NCBI GenBank assembly: GCA_045604285.1
Contig: JAZUNS010000031.1
Span: 1 to 7,866, forward strand
Length of the DNA: 7,866 bases
Direction: 5' to 3'
DNA from: SIG636 sp045604285
GTDB taxonomy: Bacteria > Bacillota > Clostridia > Oscillospirales > CAG-382
The notes beneath the pieces are model-generated. The model did not search any database. It was not told the origin of the DNA and saw only the letters and a list, made by a program, of their open reading frames with translations. Shown in pieces: positions 1 through 6,059 of this stretch (positions are counted from its first letter, which is position 1; each line of letters begins with the position of its first letter). Position numbers and translations under genes: made by a program.

Positions 1-2
1 TC

Positions 3-665
3 TTGGTCGAGGACAATGACGATGCCGTCGGCATCGAGATCCATACCGGATTCTGTGATCTATCAGCGGACAACTGCTACGGCAAGCCGGAAACAGTAAA
101 GGCTTATTCTCTGGAGGAACTTGCCGGCGGTGATTTTATCCAGATGGGAACAAAAACCCTGCGTGCAGTGGTGAGCAATCGTCTTTATTGGACGGATAGT
201 CAGAATTGGGTTGAAAATTCGGGCACGGATGCCGTCTCTTTTGGTGTCGGCGACGAATATAAGCGTGCAGTGCTGACCTTCTGTGAGACTCTTGAACGGC
301 TCCCTGATGAAGAAATACTCGGGCTGGAGCGTTTTATGGTCAGGGACAACAAACGGGTCAAAGCGGTGCGCATCATGCCCGGGTATATGGGCATCGGCGG
401 CTCCAATACCTCCGGTTTTTCCTCGGATAGTGAGCGGATTCGGGATTACCCTCTGGAATATCTGAAAAACAACGAATTTATATGGGTCCAGGGCGTTTCT
501 GTTCGGGCTCTGGTAGATGATGTGCTGTATTTCTGCCGCAAGGGCGCTGTCGGAAACAGCAAGGTGTTCACCCTGAATTATAGAGAACGGGATACCATTT
601 TTCGTGGTGAGGGTGTCGCCTATGATACGATCGCTGCAACGGAAGTTGTATTGCTGCTTAAGTAA
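3..665 (+). CDS. Unknown protein with tandem repeat units, 5'-truncated by the window edge
   Basis: The reading frame is open from the first bases to a TAA at 663-665. A TTG at position 3 could formally be a start, but no upstream ribosome-binding site is visible and the repeat architecture implies missing N-terminal sequence, so this is best treated as the last 220 or so residues of a longer protein. It holds two related units. Residues 34-63 (YSLEEL, then DFIQ, then LRAVV and LYW) align with residues 148-177 (YPLEYL, then EFIW, then VRALV and LYF), with 11 identities over 30 positions by eye. An EDN/RDN motif lies about 30 residues before each. No signal peptide or membrane helix is seen in the visible part. 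I do not recognise the family. Leucine codons are mainly CTG, unlike the genes from 1229 onward. The next gene starts 21 nt downstream. Confidence 0.7.
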   Translation: MVEDNDDAVGIEIHTGFCDLSADNCYGKPETVKAYSLEELAGGDFIQMGTKTLRAVVSNRLYWTDSQNWVENSGTDAVSFGVGDEYKRAVLTFCETLERLPDEEILGLERFMVRDNKRVKAVRIMPGYMGIGGSNTSGFSSDSERIRDYPLEYLKNNEFIWVQGVSVRALVDDVLYFCRKGAVGNSKVFTLNYRERDTIFRGEGVAYDTIAATEVVLLLK

Positions 666-686
666 GAGAAAGTGAGGAATAACAAT

Positions 687-1202
687 ATGGCTTGGGAACA
701 TTATTATTTCAACTGTGAAAAAACATACGGCATAGACGAAGAAGAAAAAGACGTTTGCATTATGTACGACTGGAATGTCCCACCCCACGGCAGCATCCGC
801 AGAGAGTGGACTACCGTGGGAATGAAGAACGGTGCATCTAAAATCTTGTTTGTGGAGTATAGACTGGAGGATGACGATCCCGACGGTGTATGGGAAGCCT
901 ACGGGATGAAGGCAGAGTCGGAATATAGCTTTACCGTCAATGGGGAGAAGGCTGATCCCGATAAGCTGTTTGTATATACGCTCTACAACGACGGCAGCCT
1001 TGGCGTCGGTTTTGATATCGACACCCAAAAAGCCGAAGCGATTTTTGTATTTGCAGAGCCGCAGGTGCTTAAAGCCGAAGACCTAATGCCGGTTGCCAAG
1101 CTGCCAAAAAGCGCATTTCGCATCGGGGATGAGGTAAACATGATTAAGAACGATATACTAAAGGGCGCAGACGTGCTGTGCCTGGCGTTATTCAAATTAT
1201 AA
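687..1202 (+). CDS. Hypothetical acidic soluble protein, 171 aa
   Basis: The chosen start is the ATG at 687, preceded by AGTGAGGA at 671-678 (8-nt spacing). The frame also has a GTG at 672, but that codon lies inside the ribosome-binding site and has none of its own. The product begins MAWEHYYFNCEKTYGID and is rich in acidic and aromatic residues, with alternating beta-type stretches in the middle (ILFVEYRLE, YSFTVNG, AIFVFAEPQ). This suggests a compact mostly-beta N-terminal part followed by a short helical C-terminus ending LCLALFKL. There is no signal peptide, obvious membrane segment or metal motif. I do not recognise the family and assign no function. It follows the repeat protein by 21 nt in the same frame and precedes the next gene by 26 nt, so co-transcription is likely. 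The long open frame on the opposite strand here is a shadow. Confidence 0.7.
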   Translation: MAWEHYYFNCEKTYGIDEEEKDVCIMYDWNVPPHGSIRREWTTVGMKNGASKILFVEYRLEDDDPDGVWEAYGMKAESEYSFTVNGEKADPDKLFVYTLYNDGSLGVGFDIDTQKAEAIFVFAEPQVLKAEDLMPVAKLPKSAFRIGDEVNMIKNDILKGADVLCLALFKL

Positions 1203-1228
1203 CAAGTGCATAGCGGGAGGAATAATGT

Positions 1229-1723
1229 ATGAATGACCGTGACGTGGAAGGTTTCAGCCTTCAAGCCTTGGCAGATGAGGTTGTCACCTGTCCTGCACCG
1301 AAAAGCTGCGAGGAAATTTCGGGGCTTTTATCGGATTTACCGCTTTGGAGCTCTTTTATCAACACCTCTCCAAAGCCTCAGCAGAAAAGAGCCCTTGAAT
1401 TGATAAAAGAAAAGTCCCTTGCCCCCACGGCAGAGGAGCTTAGGTTTATGGCAGAGATCGGCTGCGGCAAATATCATCGTATCCGCAAGGATGGCGACTT
1501 TAGCTGTTTTAATTCCCAAAAAGCCCTTGAGCTTTACGAAAAGTATTACCGACTGACAGGTAGCGAAGAGGTAAAGTATATTATTGATAACTTTGATGAG
1601 TTTGTAAATCTGTGTTACAAATCCGTTGCACGCAGACAGCGCAAGGACGATATGGCACCTTACGCAGACAGCACCCCTTTGTCAACCTCTCGTGATCCCG
1701 ACAGCGAGGAGTGGAAAAAGTAA
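1229..1723 (+). CDS. Hypothetical protein, 164 aa, helical
   Basis: Translation starts at the ATG at 1229, 8 nt after GGGAGG at 1215-1220. A closer ATG at 1225 gives only Met-Tyr-Glu-stop, so 1229 is the real start. The protein looks mostly helical: an N-terminal part with SLQALADEVV, a middle part with QQKRALELIKEKS and AEELRFMAEI, and then KALELYEKYYRLTGSEEVKYII, which has the spacing of a helical repeat (TPR or Sel1-like) but no diagnostic consensus. The C-terminus (SVARRQRKDD, then DSEEWKK) is charged and probably disordered. Leucine codons switch here to mostly CTT, as in every downstream gene checked. Its TAA is followed after one base by the next ATG, which points to translational coupling. 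The family is not recognised. Confidence 0.7.
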   Translation: MNDRDVEGFSLQALADEVVTCPAPKSCEEISGLLSDLPLWSSFINTSPKPQQKRALELIKEKSLAPTAEELRFMAEIGCGKYHRIRKDGDFSCFNSQKALELYEKYYRLTGSEEVKYIIDNFDEFVNLCYKSVARRQRKDDMAPYADSTPLSTSRDPDSEEWKK

Positions 1724-1724
1724 G

Positions 1725-2264
1725 ATGACAAAAAAGTATTATTTGCATATCAAATGGGACGAAACAAAGGAAAAGAATAATTCGGTAGCGGGTGACCGCG
1801 GCGTTTACGATGAAGAGATAACCCAAGGCTGCAAGGTAACGCTTATTGGGCTTATGGAGAGGGCAACCGTCAAAAAGCTTGATGCTGACGGGGTAACGCT
1901 TGACGTGCCCAAAAAAGGGGAATACCGCATTCCGCTGAACAAAACGGCACATATCTCCTTCAGCAGCGGATATCAGGTGGCAGGCGACTGGGTTGACGAG
2001 TGCTTAAGCTTTGAAATAACCTTTTCCCCTTTAAGCCTTAAGGAATACAAGGCGTCCCTGCCCTTGTTTGAGACAGAAAACTGCGATGCCGACGCAATGT
2101 ACCGCAGGGGGCTTGCCTACGAAGCGGGGGACGGTGTCCAAGCAGATATAAACGAGGCGGTTGCGTTGATGAAGGAAGCCGCCGAGCTTGGCAGTAAAGA
2201 CGCTCTTGCCTGGCTTGAAGATTATTATTTTGATGACGATGCGGGCGTTCAGGCCCACTCTTGA
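1725..2264 (+). CDS. Sel1-like repeat protein, 179 aa, possibly shortened by a nonsense codon
   Basis: The ATG at 1725 lies one base after the previous stop, with a GGAGTGG ribosome-binding site at 1708-1714 inside the upstream gene. The frame opens further upstream (ATG at 1626), but that part overlaps the previous gene and is not needed. Residues 1-105 form an unrecognised, probably beta-rich domain (MTKKYYLHIKWDE, KVTLIGLMERATVKKL, LSFEITFSPL). Residues 121-156 match the Sel1-like repeat consensus: AMYRRGLAYEAGDGVQADINE, then A, MKEAAELG. A second unit begins at about 157 (KDALAWLEDYYFDDDAGVQ) but is cut by the TGA at 2262-2264. Sel1 repeats are helical hairpins that usually act as protein-binding scaffolds; partners here are unknown. 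Beyond the TGA the same frame continues for 20 codons with a tail resembling the C-terminus of the next protein, so the present stop may be secondary. Confidence 0.72.
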   Translation: MTKKYYLHIKWDETKEKNNSVAGDRGVYDEEITQGCKVTLIGLMERATVKKLDADGVTLDVPKKGEYRIPLNKTAHISFSSGYQVAGDWVDECLSFEITFSPLSLKEYKASLPLFETENCDADAMYRRGLAYEAGDGVQADINEAVALMKEAAELGSKDALAWLEDYYFDDDAGVQAHS

Positions 2265-2327
2265 CAGAAGAAAGGCATTGATTGGAAATCGCCCCAAGAG
2301 CTTAACCCAAGGATCAAATTTAACTGA
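2265..2327 (+). pseudogene. In-frame C-terminal tail stranded behind the TGA of the Sel1-repeat gene
   Basis: This stretch is in the same frame as the Sel1-repeat gene and directly follows its TGA. It encodes QKK and then GIDWKSPQELNPRIKFN before TGA-TAG at 2325-2330. The last 17 residues align without gaps to the C-terminus of the next protein, GIKWRCPKLMNPNVMFD, with seven identities (G, I, W, P, N, P, F) and several conservative changes. That gene also ends with a tandem stop, TGA-TAA. No start codon or ribosome-binding site serves the stretch on its own. I infer that it is the original C-terminus of the Sel1 protein, separated by a nonsense change, a sequencing error or regulated readthrough. 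The alternative is the remnant of a deleted paralogue. Confidence 0.6.
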
Positions 2328-2342
2328 TAGTGCGATTGCTGC

Positions 2343-2349
2343 AAGGAAG
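2343..2349 (+). promoter_or_regulatory. Ribosome-binding site fixing the start at 2357
   Basis: AAGGAAG lies 7 nt before the ATG at 2357. The frame extends upstream to a GTG at 2330, but that codon is not preceded by a purine-rich site and overlaps the tandem stop of the stranded tail, so 2357 is preferred. Confidence 0.65.
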
Positions 2350-2356
2350 TGAAAAA

Positions 2357-3418
2357 ATGGAACAAAACTTGGGGTATCCCCATTTAGATGTCTATAGGGA
2401 CGTAACCCCCGCAATTGATGAAGCTATCGAAAAGCTTGGCTTTTTGATTGGCTGCCCAAGGACGTATTTTTCCGTTCAGCGTGACTTAAAGACCGCGCTT
2501 TTCAGAATAACCGATACAAGGTTTCTTGAGCGAATAAAGCGGGAAAACAACAAGGCGTTCCTTGAGGAGGTAGCAAAGGCTACCCCGTATAAGGACGAAA
2601 TCCTTAAATTGATCGACGATATCCACGTATTTGAGGCGGAAAACCAAAAGCTTTTGAAGGCCATCCTTCAAAAGGGAAGTATAGACGGCAAGGAATTAAG
2701 CGTGATTTTTCCGTACCTTTATACCCTTGCCATGGATACTACGGCACACGATAGGATCCCCGTGGAGCTTGTTAAGTTTTTTGGCGAAAGCACAAAAGAA
2801 AAGTGCGGTGGGCTGTCCTCGGATGAATATGCAATTTTTTGCTGTCTGCTTATAAAAATAAAGGCAAAGGGCAGGTATTGGTTTGCCTACCCCGGCCTTG
2901 CGGACGAGCTTGTGACGGTGACGGAATCCAAGGGCGATATACCGCCGCAAAACCGTGCCGTTTTCTATACGGAAGCGGCTGAGTATTACGCCAAGGCTTG
3001 CCAAAGGGATAAGGCAATGGCGTGCTTTAAAGGGGCAGCCGCAGCGGCCAAGGATAGCGGCGATGGGGAAGAGTATGCTTATGCAATGCAAAAATATTAC
3101 CGACTTAATCGGGCGTTTCCCAAGTCAATGCAGGTAAAGCCCCACGAGGAAGAAATAAAAAAAGAGCACGGCAAGTATGCCGCAACCGTACTTAAGGGTA
3201 TTACCGAGGATGGCTTAAAGGTTGACCCCGTAGAGTTTACCCCGGGCTTTGCCGAGGCTTTTCAAAGGGTTATGTGGAAGGTAGAGGCGGAGATCGACAA
3301 GGTCGGTGACCTGCACGTGGGGTATCAGCGCTGGTCCTTGATGGAAGAGTATTTTGCCCAAATGGGAATAAAATGGAGATGCCCTAAGCTTATGAACCCC
3401 AACGTGATGTTTGACTGA
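2357..3418 (+). CDS. Hypothetical helical (TPR-like) protein with NP-motif C-terminal tail, 353 aa
   Basis: The protein is hydrophilic and mostly helical. Residues 54-107 are rich in charged helix (RFLERIKRENNKAFLEEVAK, DEILKLIDDIHVFEAENQKLL). Residues 197-250 resemble TPR-type helical hairpins (AVFYTEAAEYYAKACQRDKA, MACFKGAAAAAKDSGD, YAYAMQKYYRL). The C-terminus has WSLMEEYFAQM and ends GIKWRCPKLMNPNVMFD. A relative of that tail lies just upstream, out of reach behind the stop of the Sel1-repeat gene, which suggests both belong to a group of proteins sharing this terminal motif. There is no signal peptide or membrane helix, so a cytoplasmic location is likely. Leucine codons are mostly CTT. 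Translation ends at TGA-TAA. The helical-repeat part suggests a binding role, but I do not recognise the family. A 32-nt gap separates it from the DUF1963 gene. Confidence 0.75.
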   Translation: MEQNLGYPHLDVYRDVTPAIDEAIEKLGFLIGCPRTYFSVQRDLKTALFRITDTRFLERIKRENNKAFLEEVAKATPYKDEILKLIDDIHVFEAENQKLLKAILQKGSIDGKELSVIFPYLYTLAMDTTAHDRIPVELVKFFGESTKEKCGGLSSDEYAIFCCLLIKIKAKGRYWFAYPGLADELVTVTESKGDIPPQNRAVFYTEAAEYYAKACQRDKAMACFKGAAAAAKDSGDGEEYAYAMQKYYRLNRAFPKSMQVKPHEEEIKKEHGKYAATVLKGITEDGLKVDPVEFTPGFAEAFQRVMWKVEAEIDKVGDLHVGYQRWSLMEEYFAQMGIKWRCPKLMNPNVMFD

Positions 3419-3450
3419 TAACATCCCAAAAAATTACGGAGATTGGCAAA

Positions 3451-4341
3451 ATGGAAGACAAAAAGTTTTTAAAAGTAATCGGCAAGCAAGTAAAAAAGGA
3501 CGGAACCGTAGCAGCCGAGGCAACGGCGGTTGTGCCTTACCGAAAAAGCGGCTGCGCAAGCCTTCCTAACGTGCCGCCCTTTAACACAAACGTATGGCTT
3601 GACGGCGATACGGGTTATAATATGACCTCTATCTGCTACACGTTAAAGGGCTTGCAGTATTTTTATAACCATCACTACGATTTTGTTGACGGAAAGATCC
3701 ATGCCGAATGTGAAATAAAGGGCGATAATATGGTTTTTGATTTTGAGCTTATCGACCTTGCCAAAAATGCAGATTACGCCATAGCCATGAAGGTAAGAAA
3801 GGTTAAGCCCGACGAAATGATCGACGAAAGCTGCAGCAAGTTTTTCGGCCGCCCCTGCCTGCCCTTGTCCATGGATAACCCGTACCCCGATGACGGCGTG
3901 TTTTTCGCCCAGATCAGATGCGAGGACATAAAGGACCTTGACCCCGACTGCCGACTGCCCCACGAGGGATACCTGTATTTCTTCCTCGATGCCGAGATGT
4001 ACCCCTCCGACCAGCTTTATATGATGGTGGATTACAGCTTGGAAGAGCCAAGGATAGTTATTGACGATTACAATGACGAGTGCAACATCAAGGGCTTGAC
4101 CGATACCTACGTTATCACCTTTGAAAAGGTTGATGCAGATTATGACGGCACCAAGCTTCTCGGCCGTCCCGGCAATGACGTGGACGACAGCGATTACAGG
4201 CCCGGTCTGCTTCTTCAGTATGACCCGCTGGACTTCGACGTTCCCTTCCTTGCAACGCTTGACGGATACGCCTTCGTTTTCTTCGGCGAGGACGATGACA
4301 ATAAGTTTAGCGGCGTTGACTACGTGGTGTGGGGCTCTTAA
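3451..4341 (+). CDS. DUF1963 (YwqG-like) family protein, 296 aa
   Basis: The start ATG at 3451 has GGAGA at 3438-3442 (8-nt spacing). Residues 131-281 carry the pattern I associate with the DUF1963/YwqG family: FFGRPCLPLSMDNPYP (131-146), FFAQIRCEDI (151-160), HEGYLYFFLD (171-180), KLLGRP (235-240), GLLLQYDPLDF (252-262) and GYAFVFFGED (272-281). The family is known for a beta-rich fold with a FGG-P-LP start and LLLQ near the end; its biochemical activity is unknown to me. The N-terminal 125 residues are extra and unrecognised. The protein is very acidic and lacks a signal peptide. In Bacillus subtilis, as I recall, ywqG neighbours the ywqHIJK toxin cluster, so accessory or conflict-system context is possible, but no toxin is visible here. 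It is the last gene before a new promoter. Its family assignment rests on motif memory only. Confidence 0.75.
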   Translation: MEDKKFLKVIGKQVKKDGTVAAEATAVVPYRKSGCASLPNVPPFNTNVWLDGDTGYNMTSICYTLKGLQYFYNHHYDFVDGKIHAECEIKGDNMVFDFELIDLAKNADYAIAMKVRKVKPDEMIDESCSKFFGRPCLPLSMDNPYPDDGVFFAQIRCEDIKDLDPDCRLPHEGYLYFFLDAEMYPSDQLYMMVDYSLEEPRIVIDDYNDECNIKGLTDTYVITFEKVDADYDGTKLLGRPGNDVDDSDYRPGLLLQYDPLDFDVPFLATLDGYAFVFFGEDDDNKFSGVDYVVWGS

Positions 4342-4467
4342 ATCCTAAATAAAAAACGTCCCCAAATTTACCCAAATGTGTTATAATGTTGCTAAGCAGG
4401 TTGTTGCGGTTTATCCGTGAGTGCTTTGTTCCACGGGCAAACAGTTTGTAAAAAAGGAGACTATAAA
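4342..4467 (+). promoter_or_regulatory. Extended -10 promoter and leader of the nagA operon
   Basis: The gap holds TG-T-TATAAT at 4379-4387, an extended -10 element matching consensus, with predicted transcription start near 4394. No good -35 sits 17 nt upstream (TCCCCA at 4359-4364), which is normal for extended -10 promoters. A direct repeat CCCAAAT occurs at 4361-4367 and 4371-4377, one helical turn apart and just upstream of the -10, where a regulator could bind. The leader of about 74 nt contains a weak 5-bp hairpin (CCGTG 4415-4419 with CACGG 4432-4436). No terminator hairpin for the upstream block is seen, so readthrough from block 1 remains possible. Confidence 0.6.
4454..4460 (+). 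promoter_or_regulatory. Strong ribosome-binding site selecting the GTG start at 4468
   Basis: AAGGAGA lies 7 nt before GTG at 4468-4470. The frame is open to an earlier GTG at 4417, but that codon has no ribosome-binding site and would place the strong site inside the coding region. Confidence 0.75.
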
Positions 4468-4860
4468 GTGCGTATAGATAACAACACGGCGGCCTATCAT
4501 AGTATAATATGGTTTGCACGGGACCTTGCGGGGCGCATAATAGTTGCCAACAGTATGGAGGGTGCCATCCCCGACTTTGCGGCAGAGGACAAAGAGCGTA
4601 CCGAGGGCCTTGCGCAAAGGCTTTGCGGCATAAAGGCAATAGACCGCAACAGAACCCCCGCCTTGGATTATAAGGCGCTGGCAAGCATGGGTTTTTATTG
4701 CTTTGCCAACAGCGACCCCTACGAGGGCAATAAGTACGACCTGCAGGCAACGCCCGAAAAGCCAAGGCTTGCAAGCTCCCTCGATGAGGAGCTTCAACGC
4801 CTGCTGGCACCCAACGCTTTGCCCATAGATGCCGAAACCTGCAACAGCTTTCGGGTGTAA
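4468..4860 (+). CDS. Hypothetical protein, 130 aa, first gene of the amino-sugar operon
   Basis: Translation starts at GTG 4468 under a strong AAGGAGA site. The product begins MRIDNNTAAYHSIIWFARDL and ends AETCNSFRV. It has one mildly hydrophobic stretch near residues 11-27 that is too polar for a membrane helix, an acidic middle, and a central MGFYCFANSDPY segment. No catalytic motif or DNA-binding helix-turn-helix is evident, and I do not recognise the family. It is the first gene after the extended -10 promoter and sits 24 nt before nagA, so its role is probably linked to amino-sugar or cell-wall-fragment use. A regulatory or accessory role is conceivable, but nothing in the sequence demonstrates it. 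Confidence 0.72.
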   Translation: MRIDNNTAAYHSIIWFARDLAGRIIVANSMEGAIPDFAAEDKERTEGLAQRLCGIKAIDRNRTPALDYKALASMGFYCFANSDPYEGNKYDLQATPEKPRLASSLDEELQRLLAPNALPIDAETCNSFRV

Positions 4861-4884
4861 TAACAAAGGTGGGGGGAGATTGCC

Positions 4885-6042
4885 ATGGAGCAAATTAAGG
4901 GCTTTAAAAACAGCAATATTTTAATCGACGGCAAGTTTGTAAAAACAGATTTGCTTATAAACAACGGCGTTATACAAGCGGTTGGCGACCTTGCCTTGGA
5001 AGGGCTTTTAGAGCTTGACGAGGGCAAATATCTCGTTCCCGGCTTTATCGACCAGCACGTCCACGGTGCCGACGGCGCCGACGTGATAGACGGCACCCAA
5101 GCCGCCGTAGGCACAATGGCAGCGGCGCTTGCCCGTGAAGGCACCACCGCCTTTCTTGCCACCACAACCACCCACAGCGTTGAGTATATAGATAACGCCC
5201 TTGCCGCCGTAAAGGCGCATATAGACCGTTCCCCCGGGGAGGGCGCAATGGTTTTGGGCGTTCATTTAGAGGGCCCCTTTATCTCCCGTGATTTCTTGGG
5301 GGCGCAACTGCCCGAGTACGCCGTATCGCCATCGGTTGAAGCCTTTAAGCATTACGAGGCGGTCAGCGGCAAAAATATAAGGCTTGTTTCCATGGCTATA
5401 GAGGACCCCGCCGCAGAGGCGCTGGTGGGCTACCTAATATCGGCAGGCGTTAAGGTGTCCGTAGGGCATTCCGCCGCCGGCTACGAGCAGGTAGAAAAGG
5501 CAGTAACGGCAGGTGTGTCCTGCGTTACCCACACCTACAACGCCCAAAGCCCCGTACACCACCGCCGTATGGGTGTGGCAGGGGCGGCAATGCTTATTGA
5601 CGGGCTGTACTGCGAGGCTATCTGTGACGGCGTCCATCTTTCGCCCCCTGCAGTAAAGCTGCTGCACAAGACCAAGCCTGCGGATAAATTGGTGCTGATA
5701 ACCGACGCTTTGCGTGTCAAAGGCTTGGCAGACGGTCAGTATTTAGAGCCGGGCGGGCAGCGGATAACCCTTAAGGGCAAGGAGGCACGCTTGGATGACG
5801 GCACCCTTGCGGGCAGCGTGCTTAAGATGAACGTTGCGGTAAAAAACGCAATGGATTTTCTGGGTATTGACCTTGCCGCCGCAGTAAAGCTTGCTACCGA
5901 AAACCCCGCAAAATGTCTTGGCGAGTTTAAGCGCATGGGCAGCATTGCCCCGGGCAAGCTGGCTAATTTTGCCGTGGTGGACGGTGACGTAAACGTTTTT
6001 CAAACAATAAGAGAAGGCAAAGCTATATACAAAAAACAGTAA
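4885..6042 (+). CDS. nagA: N-acetylglucosamine-6-phosphate deacetylase
   Basis: This cytoplasmic amidohydrolase converts N-acetylglucosamine-6-phosphate to glucosamine-6-phosphate and acetate. At 385 residues it is of normal family length, and it starts at ATG 4885, 6 nt after GGGAG. Visible motifs are PGFIDQHVHG (52-61, HxH metal ligands H58 and H60), HLEGPF (127-132, metal ligand E129), VGHS (H195), THTYNA (H216, N219, A220), R227, CDGVHLSP (H251), LITDA (271-275, catalytic D274) and LAGS (308-311). These line up closely with the metal, substrate and catalytic residues of the E. coli enzyme as I remember them. The loop HHRRMG (225-230) replaces the usual HREPG; R227 is kept. The final part (GSIAPGKLANFAVVDGD) is the typical second half of the small beta domain. 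A GH3 hexosaminidase gene follows after 17 nt. No nagB or GlcNAc kinase gene is in the window. Confidence 0.95.
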   Translation: MEQIKGFKNSNILIDGKFVKTDLLINNGVIQAVGDLALEGLLELDEGKYLVPGFIDQHVHGADGADVIDGTQAAVGTMAAALAREGTTAFLATTTTHSVEYIDNALAAVKAHIDRSPGEGAMVLGVHLEGPFISRDFLGAQLPEYAVSPSVEAFKHYEAVSGKNIRLVSMAIEDPAAEALVGYLISAGVKVSVGHSAAGYEQVEKAVTAGVSCVTHTYNAQSPVHHRRMGVAGAAMLIDGLYCEAICDGVHLSPPAVKLLHKTKPADKLVLITDALRVKGLADGQYLEPGGQRITLKGKEARLDDGTLAGSVLKMNVAVKNAMDFLGIDLAAAVKLATENPAKCLGEFKRMGSIAPGKLANFAVVDGDVNVFQTIREGKAIYKKQ

Positions 6043-6059
6043 CAAAAAAGGAGAAAGCC

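Noticed and set aside
63..1028. A 321-codon open frame on the minus strand across the first two genes.
   Set aside because: It is antisense to two sense genes that happen to share a phase. The sense strand shows ribosome-binding sites and an internal protein repeat, while the antisense product has no recognisable motif.
1225..1236. ATG at 1225 as a start or leader peptide.
   Set aside because: It encodes only Met-Tyr-Glu before a stop and is too close to the ribosome-binding site; the ATG at 1229 has correct spacing.
1626..1724. Upstream ATG at 1626 as the start of the Sel1-repeat gene.
   Set aside because: It would overlap the preceding gene by about 98 nt, has no ribosome-binding site, and the extra residues look unlike a folded domain. 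The ATG at 1725 is in the normal coupled position.
2262..2300. Selenocysteine insertion at the TGA.
   Set aside because: No convincing SECIS-type hairpin follows the TGA, and the residue has no redox-motif context.
2262..2327. TGA recoding to tryptophan (alternative genetic code) to explain the interrupted tail.
   Set aside because: TGG is used for tryptophan throughout, no other real gene contains an internal TGA, and the tail-bearing 353-residue gene itself ends sensibly at TGA-TAA.
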